Source of the DNA: Actinomyces oricola
Lineage (GTDB): Bacteria; Actinomycetota; Actinomycetes; Actinomycetales; Actinomycetaceae
Assembly (NCBI RefSeq): GCF_004104015.1
Contig: NZ_RYFV01000002.1
Coordinates: 1-64,000, forward strand
Direction: 5' to 3'
Length of the DNA: 64,000 bases
This document shows, one piece after another, positions 48,092-57,608 of this stretch. Both the position numbers and the translations under genes were made by a program. The notes beneath the pieces are model-generated. The model saw only the letters and a program-made list of their open reading frames with translations. It had not been told where the DNA came from and made no database searches. Every line of letters starts with the position of its first letter. Position 1 is the stretch's first letter.

Positions 48092-48858
48092 ACATCAAGC
48101 TCAAGATCTGGCGCCAGAAGAACCAGGGCTCTGCGGGGCACTTCGAGGAGTACCCGATGAGCGGCATTGAGGAGCACATGAGCTTCCTGGAGGTCCTCGA
48201 CCTGCTCAACGAGCAGCTTTTCAGGAAGGGCGAGGAACCGGTGGCCTTCGACTCGGACTGCCGTGAGGGAATCTGCGGCCAGTGCGGCGTGGTCATTAAT
48301 GGGCAGGCCCACGGGCCTATTCGCTCAACCACCTGCCAGCTGCACATGCGTCACCTGGCGGAGGACCCCTCCTTCAAGGATGGGGACACCATTACCATTG
48401 AGCCCTGGCGCTCCACCGGTTTCCCGGTGCTACGCGATCTCATTGTGGACCGCTCGGCCCTGGACCGCATTGTTCAGGCCGGCGGCTACATCTCAGTCAA
48501 CACTGGTGCGGCACCGGAGGCCCACTCGGTCCCCGTCCAGAAGGAGAAGGCGGACGCCGCCTTCGAGGCCGCCGCCTGCATTGGCTGCGGCGCCTGCGTG
48601 GCCGCCTGCCCCAACGCCTCGGCCATGCTGTTCACCGGTGCGAAGATCTCTCACCTGGGCCTGCTCCCGCAGGGTCAGCCCGAGCGCCTAGCACGTGTGG
48701 TGAACATGCTGAACCAGCACGACGCCGAGGGCTTCGGCGGCTGCACGAACATTGGCGAGTGCGCCGCGGTGTGCCCCAAGTCGGTTCCCCTGGAGGTTAT
48801 TACGCGCCTTAACCGGGACCTGGGTCACGCCCTGTGGAAGGGGCAGCACGCGCACTGA
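48088..48858 (+). CDS. sdhB: Succinate dehydrogenase iron-sulfur subunit
   Basis: A 256-residue Fe-S protein linking SdhA and SdhC. The N-terminal plant-type ferredoxin domain has [17 protein letters not shown] (about 59-75) for the 2Fe-2S cluster, and the C-terminal helical domain has [14 protein letters not shown] (about 166-179) and a last Cys set in [14 protein letters not shown] for the 4Fe-4S and 3Fe-4S clusters. The GTG start overlaps the sdhA stop and begins with NIKLKIWRQ, the family N-terminus. An inverted repeat follows 48 bp later. Confidence 0.97.
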
Positions 48859-48906
48859 TCCACGTCGGCGACGCTGAGGCTGCTTGACAGTGTCGCTGCC
48901 CAACCT

Positions 48907-48943
48907 GAGGGGTGGTCACCAACGCGGGCGGTGACCGCCCCTC
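48907..48943. terminator. Inverted repeat after sdhB
   Basis: 14-bp arms (GAGGGGTGGTCACC at 48907-48920 and 48930-48943) match except for one G-T pair. They lie between sdhB and the convergent phosphatase gene (stop at 48966). Confidence 0.65.
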
Positions 48944-48965
48944 GGGTCTGCGTGCGAGGGGCGGC

Positions 48966-49652
48966 TCAAACCCGGGCCACCCGCAAACCGCGCAGGTCGG
49001 GCACCCAGGGCGTGTTCTCGGCGGAGCCCGGCTGCGAACCCACCAGCAGGACTGCGGCCCCGGCCGCGCGGGCGGCGATGTAGCCCGACGGCGCGTCCTC
49101 CAGGACCAGGCAGGAGCCGATTGGCACGCCCACGAGTTCGGCGGCACGCAGGTAGGCGTCCGGGGCGGGCTTGCCGCGGGCGACGTCCCCAGCGCACACG
49201 GTCACCGGCGGGACGGGGACGCCCGCGGCCCCCATGCGCGCCCGCATGAGGCCTTCCGAGGCGGAGGTCACCAGTGCCGTGGGCACGCCGGCCTCAAGCA
49301 GGCCGGCCACCAGGGCGGCGGCGCCGGGTACCTCGGTAATGCCCTCGGTGCGGGTGGTCTCCTCGCGCACAAAACGCCGGCTAATCGCGGCGCGCTGCTC
49401 CTCGGGGAGGTGGGGCAGGAAGTGGCTAATGGTGTCCATGCTGGTTCGGCCGGGGGAGTACTCCATGATCTCGTCAAAACGGTCGCCCAGGCCGTATTGG
49501 TGGGCGAACAGCTCCCACATGGCCTCCACCACGGCCGTGGAGTCCACCAGCGTGCCGTCCATATCGCACAGGACCGCCTCGGCCTGGGCCAATGGCTGGC
49601 GCCAATGGCGGGGGGAGTCGGTTCCTAACGCCGGCAGGAGCTGGAAGAGCAT
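48966..49652 (-). CDS. HAD-superfamily phosphatase, beta-phosphoglucomutase/GS1-like
   Basis: A 228-residue HAD hydrolase. Motif I is [14 protein letters not shown] (about residues 27-40) with the nucleophile Asp, motif [11 protein letters not shown] (about 128-136), motif III Lys in [11 protein letters not shown] and motif [21 protein letters not shown] four-helix cap lies between motifs I and II. Substrates of this group are small sugar or nucleotide phosphates; the exact one cannot be read from sequence. The ATG at 49652 was chosen for its GGAGG site; the upstream frame overlaps tsaD on the other strand. It lies between sdhCAB and tsaD on the opposite strand. Confidence 0.85.
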   Translation of the reverse strand: MLFQLLPALGTDSPRHWRQPLAQAEAVLCDMDGTLVDSTAVVEAMWELFAHQYGLGDRFDEIMEYSPGRTSMDTISHFLPHLPEEQRAAISRRFVREETTRTEGITEVPGAAALVAGLLEAGVPTALVTSASEGLMRARMGAAGVPVPPVTVCAGDVARGKPAPDAYLRAAELVGVPIGSCLVLEDAPSGYIAARAAGAAVLLVGSQPGSAENTPWVPDLRGLRVARV

Positions 49653-49782
49653 GGTGCCTCCAGGGGCGGGGCCGAGAATCTGGGCGGGGCGAGCTGGGGC
49701 AAGGCTAGCAAGGCGGGGTGCACGAGTCCGCGGGGATTTCGCGGGATATTGGCGGGGCGCGTGCGGGATAGGCTGGGTGCCC

Positions 49783-50829
49783 GTGAGCGAACCACTAGTC
49801 CTGGGCATTGAGTCCACCTGCGATGAGACCGGCGTGGCCCTGGTGCGCGGCCGCGAGCTCCTCGGTGACGTGACCGCCACCTCCATGGACGAGTACGCCA
49901 GGTATGGCGGCATCATCCCCGAGATAGCCTCCCGCGCCCACCTGGAGTCCTTCATCCCCACCCTGGACGCCGCCCTGGCCGCGGCCGACGTCGACCTGGG
50001 GCAGGTGGACGCCGTCGCCGTGTGCGCCGGGCCCGGCCTCATTGGCTCACTGACCGTGGGGGTCTCCGCCGCCAAGGCCCTGGCCGTCTCCCTGGGCAGG
50101 CCGGTCTACGGCGTCAACCACGTCATTGGGCATCTGGCCGTCGATGAACTCACTGATGGCCCTCTGCCCGAGCGCTTCATAGGTCTCATTGTCTCCGGCG
50201 GACACTCCAACCTGCTAAGCATCCGCAATATAGCGACCGACGTTGTCGAACTCGGCGGCACACTCGATGACGCCGCCGGGGAGGCCTTCGACAAGGTCGG
50301 GCGCCTCCTGGGCCTGCCCTACCCCGGCGGCCCCCACGTGGACCGGCTCGCCCGGGCCGGCGACCGCCACGCCATCCGCTTCCCGCGCGGCCTGGCGGCC
50401 GGAAAGGACAAGGAGCGCCACCGTTACGACTTCTCCTTCTCCGGGCTCAAGACCGCGGTGGCCCGCTATGTGGAGTCCCTTCAGGACGCCGGCCAGGAGG
50501 TGCCGGGCGCTCACGTGTGCGCCGGATTCTCCGAAGCCGTCAATGATTCCCTGACGGCCAAGGCGGTGCAGGCCTGCCTGGACCACGACTGCGACACCCT
50601 GGTGGTCGGGGGCGGCTTTTCTGCCAACTCCCGCCTGCGCGAGCTCGCCGCCCAGCGCTGCGCGGCGGCCGGCATTACGCTGCGCCTGCCCCCGCTGCGC
50701 TACTGCACCGACAACGGCGCCCAGATTGCGGCCTTGGGCTCGGCGGCGGTACGCGCGGGCGTGGAACCCTCCCCGCTGGGCTTCGCCCCCGACTCCGGGA
50801 TGCCCCTGAGCGTCACCGTCGTCCACTGA
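49783..50829 (+). CDS. tsaD: tRNA N6-adenosine threonylcarbamoyltransferase TsaD
   Basis: A 348-residue ASKHA-fold catalytic subunit of t6A synthesis. It begins [19 protein letters not shown] (about 5-23), with the metal-binding His pair in [11 protein letters not shown] (about 112-122), [31 protein letters not shown] and [14 protein letters not shown]. The GTG at 49783 starts the family N-terminus; the 204 codons upstream are antisense to the phosphatase gene. It completes the TsaB-TsaE-TsaD set with the operon 5 kb upstream. Confidence 0.96.
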   Translation: MSEPLVLGIESTCDETGVALVRGRELLGDVTATSMDEYARYGGIIPEIASRAHLESFIPTLDAALAAADVDLGQVDAVAVCAGPGLIGSLTVGVSAAKALAVSLGRPVYGVNHVIGHLAVDELTDGPLPERFIGLIVSGGHSNLLSIRNIATDVVELGGTLDDAAGEAFDKVGRLLGLPYPGGPHVDRLARAGDRHAIRFPRGLAAGKDKERHRYDFSFSGLKTAVARYVESLQDAGQEVPGAHVCAGFSEAVNDSLTAKAVQACLDHDCDTLVVGGGFSANSRLRELAAQRCAAAGITLRLPPLRYCTDNGAQIAALGSAAVRAGVEPSPLGFAPDSGMPLSVTVVH

Positions 50830-50965
50830 CGCGTCCGCTGACGTTCTTCACTGAGCTCACTGAGGCCCCGATTCGGCGGCTCCAGCGCCCTGACGGGCGT
50901 CCTGCGGGCCCTGCCGGCCGGGGCCGGCCCCTTTTGACGCAGTCCTTAACCTTTTGACACGGCCC

Positions 50966-52243
50966 TTAGAGGGGTTCGACGACGAGCACCGCGCCCCTGG
51001 CCCCCGCACGGCCCGATGCCTCTGCGCTGACGCCAATGCGTGTGACCACCCAGGTCTCCCCGGCCGGCCCGCGCGGTTTGAGGGAGGCGCGCAGGGCGTC
51101 GGGTGAGACCTCCACGCCGCGCTTGTGGATCTCCAGGCGCCCAATACCGCGCTCACGCACCCGGGCCTTGAGGTCTTTGAGGTGCAGGGGCAGCACCTCC
51201 AGGACCCGCCAGGAGCGCACAAAGGGGGCCAGGTCACCTCCCGGCGGTGTTGGACCGGACAGGTACGCGATGCGCGAGGCCACCGGCGCTGCCCCCAGCC
51301 GTTCGGCCAGGTGGGCCACCAGGCCCGCCCGAATAGCGGCGCCGTCGGGCTCAATGAGCAGTTCGCCGAGTTCGTCGACGTCGGTGAGCGGGTCGATCTG
51401 CCTGGGCTCGGTGGAGGGGTCCTGGCAGTCGGGGTCGACCAGGGTGTGGGCGGTCTGCCGGCCCTCGGAGCTTGAGCGCAGGCACAGGGCGCTGCGCCCC
51501 GGGCCCTCGACGGCCAGTGGGCCGCACCAGATCCCGGCCTCGACGACCTGTCCGTCCACGCTCACCCACTGCACGTGGGTGTCGGCGGGCAGGGTGGCGT
51601 GGTCAATGCCCGGGGCGACCTTGACGCCCAAGGCCGCCACCTGCTCGCGCAGCGCCAGGATCTGGGAGAGTCGAGGGGACCACTGTTCGGGGTCGCCCAC
51701 CCGTTCGCCCTGGCGCCGTCGGGCGGGGTCGGCGAAGACGGCGTCGACCCCCTCGGCGGCCAGGTCCACCTCCAGCGCGTCGGCGCAGCGCACCACGGCC
51801 TGCGGGAAGGGCATGAGATTGACTGTGGCCAGGGCCGCTGTGGCTTCATCGTGCTCGACGGCCAGGACCGACAGGTCCAGGCCCGCCAGGGCGAGTGCGT
51901 CCCCGCCGATGCCGCAGCCCAGGTCGGCCACCCGACTAACTCCGGCACGGGCGTAGCGGGAGGCGTGGTGGGCCCCGACCGCCAGGCGCGTGGCCTGCTC
52001 CAAACCTTCAGGGGTGAAGAGCATCTGGGCGGCGAAGGGACCAAATTTTGCGGTGGCTCGTGACCGCAACCGCTGTTGAGTCAGCGCGGCGGCCACCAGG
52101 TCCGGTGCGTGCCCCTGTTCGCGTAGCGAGGTGCCCAGGGCCAGCGCCTCATCCTCCCGGTAGGGCGGCAGCGAGGACAGTAGGGCCCAGCCTTCAGAGG
52201 TGAGCAGAGGGGCGAGGTCGGCGGCGTTCATCACCGGAATCAT
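50966..52243 (-). CDS. SAM-dependent methyltransferase, class I, with THUMP-like C-terminal domain
   Basis: A predicted protein of about 425 residues, substrate unknown. A helical N-terminal part (AADLAPLLTSEGWALLSSLP) precedes the Rossmann methyltransferase core: RVADLGCGIGGDALALAG (about residues 108-125, SAM motif I), SVLAVEHDEATAALA (motif II) and VDAVFADPARRRQGERV. The C-terminal part (ELLIEPDGAAIRAGLVAHLAE to IHKRGVEVSPDALR) resembles THUMP-like domains of RNA-binding methyltransferases, so an RNA substrate is suggested. The start is uncertain: ATGs at 52243 and 52231 are in frame, both without a strong ribosome binding site. It is convergent with tsaD. Confidence 0.78.
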   Translation of the reverse strand: MIPVMNAADLAPLLTSEGWALLSSLPPYREDEALALGTSLREQGHAPDLVAAALTQQRLRSRATAKFGPFAAQMLFTPEGLEQATRLAVGAHHASRYARAGVSRVADLGCGIGGDALALAGLDLSVLAVEHDEATAALATVNLMPFPQAVVRCADALEVDLAAEGVDAVFADPARRRQGERVGDPEQWSPRLSQILALREQVAALGVKVAPGIDHATLPADTHVQWVSVDGQVVEAGIWCGPLAVEGPGRSALCLRSSSEGRQTAHTLVDPDCQDPSTEPRQIDPLTDVDELGELLIEPDGAAIRAGLVAHLAERLGAAPVASRIAYLSGPTPPGGDLAPFVRSWRVLEVLPLHLKDLKARVRERGIGRLEIHKRGVEVSPDALRASLKPRGPAGETWVVTRIGVSAEASGRAGARGAVLVVEPL

Positions 52244-52398
52244 GTCATGGGCCGCGTCCCGAATGGGGATCTCTGCCCTGGGATGTGAGGGCCCGGCGGC
52301 CGGCCCGGACCAGACCACGGCGTTAGAGTCGTTAGAGTCGTGTTGACGCCCGGGGCCGGTTGTGGGCGCTTGGACGCTAATAGGAGAGGTGGGAGCAC

Positions 52399-53430
52399 AT
52401 GACGAACCGCGACGAAGTGCCCGAGTCGGAGCACTCCGACCACCGCGGACCTGGAGGCGCCCATCCCATGGCCGTCGACGGTGGATACGCCACCCGCACG
52501 GCCCCCGATCAGGAAGAGGGGAACCCCAACGCCGACAACGCTGACAACGCTGACAACGCCGGCAACACCGATAAAGCCGGCAACGCTGACAACGCCGGCA
52601 ACGCCGGCAACACCGATAAAGCTGGCAATGCCGGCATTGCTGACGCGGGCGGCGACGGCTCGACTCTTGTGGGCGCCGTGCCCGGCGGTGAAAGGGCGGC
52701 CAGCACTAGGGGCACTATGCGGTCGGCCCACCGGCGGGCTCCACGGCGCCGCCGCCCGGTGCTCAGGGGGCTAGTGGGCCTTCTTGTGCTGGCCGCCATG
52801 ATCCTGGCGGTCCCCAATATCTGGATCTGGGGGGCTTCCCGCGGCCATATCCGCGTCTACGGCTCCGAGGGGGACACTGCGCGGGCGCCGGTAGCCATTG
52901 TGCTGGGGGCCTCGGTGTACCCCAACGGCACCCCCTCCCCATGGCTGCGCTACCGTTTGGAGGTCGCCGCCGGCCTGTACGAGTCCGGCCGTGTTGACGC
53001 CATCCTGGTGTCGGGGGACAACGGCCGGACCACCTATGACGAGCCCTCGGCCATGCGCGACTACCTGGTGAAGATCGGGGTGCCCAGTGAGGCGGTCGCC
53101 CTGGACTACGCGGGCTTCGACACCTACGGGACCTGTGTGCGGGCCACCAAGATCTTTGGAATCGACGAGGCGATTATCGTCACCCAGGACTTCCATGAGC
53201 CGCGCGCCGTATTCGCCTGCCGCTCCGCCGGGCTCCAGGTCGAAGGGGTGGCCGATACGCGCGCCCGGGCCTACCGGAGCACCTGGGTGAAAAGCTGGTT
53301 GCGCGAGCGGCTCGCCGCGATCAAGGCTGTCGCGGATGTGGTGACCGGCCGCGATCCCGTGCTCGGCAGGCACGAGACCAGTGTGGATGACGCCGTGGCC
53401 TGGACCCGCGCCAATCGCGGGAAGCAGTGA
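52399..53430 (+). CDS. SanA/YdcF-type DUF218 membrane protein with a repeat-rich N-terminus
   Basis: A 343-residue protein. Residues 1-110 are low complexity, including an Asn/Ala/Asp/Gly repeat tract and then a basic stretch (RSAHRRAPRRRRPV). One membrane helix (LVGLLVLAAMILAVPNIWIW) leads to an extracytoplasmic DUF218 domain with APVAIVLGASVYPNGTPSPW, ILVSGDNGRTTYDEPSAMR, FDTYGTCVRATKIF and VTQDFHEPRAVFACR. SanA-like proteins influence envelope permeability (vancomycin exclusion in enterics); the biochemical activity is not settled. The ATG at 52399 has a GGAG upstream. It stands alone before groES. Confidence 0.85.
   Translation: MTNRDEVPESEHSDHRGPGGAHPMAVDGGYATRTAPDQEEGNPNADNADNADNAGNTDKAGNADNAGNAGNTDKAGNAGIADAGGDGSTLVGAVPGGERAASTRGTMRSAHRRAPRRRRPVLRGLVGLLVLAAMILAVPNIWIWGASRGHIRVYGSEGDTARAPVAIVLGASVYPNGTPSPWLRYRLEVAAGLYESGRVDAILVSGDNGRTTYDEPSAMRDYLVKIGVPSEAVALDYAGFDTYGTCVRATKIFGIDEAIIVTQDFHEPRAVFACRSAGLQVEGVADTRARAYRSTWVKSWLRERLAAIKAVADVVTGRDPVLGRHETSVDDAVAWTRANRGKQ
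52528..52638 (+). repeat. In-frame tandem repeats in the SanA-like gene
   Basis: A 9-bp unit encoding Asn-Ala-Asp or Asn-Ala-Gly is repeated about ten times. Inside it the 24-bp phrase encoding GNTDKAGN begins at 52561 and again at 52606 (45-bp period, two base differences). Such repeats can change copy number by slippage without breaking the frame. Confidence 0.85.
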
Positions 53431-53458
53431 ACGCCATCGGCGAACCGCAACCGGCGCG

Positions 53459-53485
53459 CTGGCACTCGCTTTGACTGAGTGCTAA
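53459..53485. promoter_or_regulatory. CIRCE element (HrcA operator) before groES
   Basis: CTGGCACTC, nine bases, GAGTGCTAA: the right half is the perfect CIRCE half-site and the left half matches at seven of nine positions (consensus TTAGCACTC-N9-GAGTGCTAA). It lies 167 bp before groES and indicates heat-shock control by HrcA. Confidence 0.88.
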
Positions 53486-53651
53486 CGCCGACGTAGATTC
53501 CTCACCAGGCGCGGGGGCGTGCTCCGGCACGCTTCTGCGACCCGCACTCCGACGCGACCGGCCGACCCCCGCGACGGCGGTCCGGTCGTGTTGACGAGGG
53601 CGACCCGCCTGTCATCTACACACGCTATGAAGCGAGAAGGGGAGGTCCGCA

Positions 53652-53948
53652 ATGTCGATCTCCATCAAGCCGCTCGAGGACCGGATTGTCGTCCAGACGG
53701 TCGAGGCCGAGCAGACCACCGCCTCCGGCCTGGTCATCCCTGACACCGCCAAGGAGAAGCCCCAGGAGGGCAAGGTCGTGGCCGTGGGCCCCGGCCGCGT
53801 CGACGACAATGGCAACCGCATTCCGGTGGATGTCGCCGAGGGCGACATTGTCATTTACTCCAAGTACGGCGGCACCGAGGTCAAGTACCTGGGTGAGGAG
53901 TACCTCATCCTCTCGGCCCGTGACGTTCTCGCCGTCGTCACCCGCTGA
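53652..53948 (+). CDS. groES: Co-chaperonin GroES
   Basis: A 98-residue chaperonin lid, full family length. It begins [20 protein letters not shown]; the mobile loop is [18 protein letters not shown] (about 21-38), followed by [15 protein letters not shown] and [22 protein letters not shown] ribosome binding site (GGGGAGG) precedes the ATG. A CIRCE element lies upstream. groEL is not next to it; the gene is followed by a palindromic terminator, so it is monocistronic. Confidence 0.98.
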   Translation: MSISIKPLEDRIVVQTVEAEQTTASGLVIPDTAKEKPQEGKVVAVGPGRVDDNGNRIPVDVAEGDIVIYSKYGGTEVKYLGEEYLILSARDVLAVVTR

Positions 53949-53994
53949 GTCTTAGGCGGCGCCGGTTTCCGGCCCGCCTGCTGCCCAGCCGCAG

Positions 53995-54044
53995 CGCACG
54001 CCTGTGGGGCGGGAAGCGTACGCTTCCCGCCCCACAGGCGTGCG
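53995..54044. terminator. 50-bp perfect palindrome after groES
   Basis: Positions 53995-54019 and 54020-54044 are exact inverted 25-bp arms without any spacer. It begins 46 bp after the groES stop. As RNA it would form a long GC hairpin; as DNA it is a perfect palindrome. Confidence 0.8.
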
Positions 54045-54086
54045 TGTCCCATCACTCTCGAGCGGGGCGGGGTCCTCGGCGAGTCC

Positions 54087-55409
54087 ATGACCGATAAAAC
54101 AGTTCAGCGCACTGCCGGTAGCATTTATGATCTTGCCGTGCCTGCCTCCCTTGATGATGAAGCGCGTCTGGCCGCAGACCCCACGACCGACCCGACCATG
54201 CTCCACCAGCTCGCCCAGCGATCGGCCGAGCTCTGGCCGCTAATCGTCGCCAATCCGGCGGCCAGCCCCGAGCTGCGCGACTGGATCCACGCTCAAGCCA
54301 TCTCAGCAGCAACCGCTGCGGCCGCCGACGCCGACCCTGTCGCCGACCCTGCCGACGCCGACGTCGTCAGCCCCGTCGACATTGACCTGTCCTGGGCGCC
54401 CACGGCCGAGGCCGCGGGCTCGCCCTATATGGTCATGCCCGCCCCGCAGCCCCATGAGGCGGGCCCCGTCCCGCCGCCCGCCCCCATCCCGGTCAGATCC
54501 AGCTACCCGGCCATTGAGCCTCAACCCGCCGGCGGGCGCGGCCAAGGGTCCGCCTGGTCCGGTATGCGCATAGCGCTGGTCGCCGTCCTGGCCGTGGTGG
54601 TCGCTGTCGGCGGGGGATTCGCCGGCGCCCTGCTTCGCGGCGGGGACGACACCCGCGCCTCCAGCCCCTCCGGGCAGCCCTCCGCGTCGGCCACGACGGT
54701 ACCCAGTGTCATGGGTACCGAGGCCTCACCCGGGGCGGCCGCTGGTGACAACGCGGCCCTGCCCACTGCGACCGCAACTACCGCCACAGGCCTGACGGCC
54801 CTGAGCAACTCAAGCTGTGCCACAGCCTCCACGGACGCCAGTGTGCTCGTGTCTTACGGGGCCTCGAACTCCCGTGGGGCCACCTGGACGACCGCGGACG
54901 GTGAGAATTCCGTCATCCTGGCCATGGCGGACCTGCAGTCCTCCTGCGGGCACGACTATGCGCGCCAGGTGGCGCAAACAGCCACCGCCTCAGGGGCGAC
55001 CCCGGCCCTGACCACGACGCTCAGCAGCTACACGCGGACCGAGGCCAGTCCCGCACCGGCCGGCTCCTTCACCTACCAGTACATAGACACGCCTTCGAAG
55101 AACATCTCCTGTGAGCTCCATGAGGACTACGTGGCTTGCTCGATTCTGCTGCGCGATTACAGCGCCGCCGGCCAGAGCGACTGCTCCTCCTCGCACTTCT
55201 CCATCTCGGTGGGGCAGGGCAGCTCGCAACTGCGCTGCGGAGAGCAGTTCCTGGGCGTGCCGGGGATGACTTTCCACGAACTCCAGTACGAACAGTCCAC
55301 AACCTTCTCGAACTTCGCCTGCACCGCCCGCCTCACCGGTATGACCTGCTGGAATACGGTCACTGGTCGAGGTTTCACCATCTCATCGGAGTCTTACACC
55401 CAGTTCTGA
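54087..55409 (+). CDS. Membrane protein with variant leucine-rich-repeat domain and secreted C-terminal part
   Basis: A 440-residue protein. Residues about 22-72 form a variant LRR-type helical domain (ARLAADPTTDPTMLHQLAQR, LWPLIVANPAASPELRDWI) common near the N-terminus of actinobacterial membrane proteins. A Pro/Ala-rich linker leads to one membrane helix (MRIALVAVLAVVVAVGGGFAGAL, about 158-180). The outer part is Ser/Thr-rich and then holds a Cys-containing domain with at least eight cysteines (for example SCELHEDYVACSI and SDCSSSHFSIS). Function unknown; a sensor or envelope role is possible. The ATG at 54087 is the first of the frame. Confidence 0.75.
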   Translation: MTDKTVQRTAGSIYDLAVPASLDDEARLAADPTTDPTMLHQLAQRSAELWPLIVANPAASPELRDWIHAQAISAATAAAADADPVADPADADVVSPVDIDLSWAPTAEAAGSPYMVMPAPQPHEAGPVPPPAPIPVRSSYPAIEPQPAGGRGQGSAWSGMRIALVAVLAVVVAVGGGFAGALLRGGDDTRASSPSGQPSASATTVPSVMGTEASPGAAAGDNAALPTATATTATGLTALSNSSCATASTDASVLVSYGASNSRGATWTTADGENSVILAMADLQSSCGHDYARQVAQTATASGATPALTTTLSSYTRTEASPAPAGSFTYQYIDTPSKNISCELHEDYVACSILLRDYSAAGQSDCSSSHFSISVGQGSSQLRCGEQFLGVPGMTFHELQYEQSTTFSNFACTARLTGMTCWNTVTGRGFTISSESYTQF

Positions 55410-55471
55410 GTGGTTCTGAGTGCGGCGGGATGCGGCGAGCCCGCTTCAGGCGGGCGGCCCAGCGGCGCCGG

Positions 55472-55777
55472 TCAGCCTGTGGCGGCGCTGCGGGCATAGC
55501 GCTCCTTCTGCTTAATCCAGGTGCGGCGCTCATCCTCCGTCATCCCGCCCCAGACCCCGTACGGCTCATGGGTGGCTAGGGCGTGGGCGCGACAGGAGTC
55601 AATCACCGGGCAGGTGCGACAGACGTTTTTGGCGTCCTCGTCCCGACGTCGCCGGGAGTTCCCACGTTCGCCCTCAGGATGGAAGAAGAGCGCAGAGTCC
55701 ATTCCCATGCAGGCTCCGCTGTGCTGCCACTCCCACAGGGCCAGTACAGGCCCTGGAAGGCGTGAGTTGTCGAGCAT
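55472..55777 (-). CDS. WhiB-family iron-sulfur transcription factor
   Basis: A 101-residue actinobacterial regulator that binds a 4Fe-4S cluster and sigma factor. Four Cys ligands are present: SGACMG (about 20), CRTCPV (two, about 52 and 55) and SCRAHAL (about 61). The turn signature GVWGGMTEDERR follows, then a basic C-terminus. The length and spacing fit the WhiB2/WhiD or WhiB1 type; which one is uncertain. The ATG at 55777 was chosen for GGAGGG eight bases upstream; the frame starts 17 codons earlier without support. It is divergent from guaB. Confidence 0.93.
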   Translation of the reverse strand: MLDNSRLPGPVLALWEWQHSGACMGMDSALFFHPEGERGNSRRRRDEDAKNVCRTCPVIDSCRAHALATHEPYGVWGGMTEDERRTWIKQKERYARSAATG

Positions 55778-55915
55778 CGATGTGTCCCTCCGTTGGGTTC
55801 GACCATCAGCGGGGTGTGCCAAACACACCGGATAGATGTGTTGACCTTGTAGAAAACCTTAGCCAATGCTGGTGTCGGAGGCAAGATTCGACGCCCACTT
55901 TTCCTAGGAAACTAG

Positions 55916-57598
<1,683 letters not shown>

Positions 57599-57608
57599 GC
57601 GAAGCAGT

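Noticed and set aside
50920-50935. GGGGCCGGCCCC followed by TTTT after tsaD as an intrinsic terminator
   Set aside because: The palindrome has no room for a loop beyond CCGG and the stem would be only four base pairs; too weak to call.
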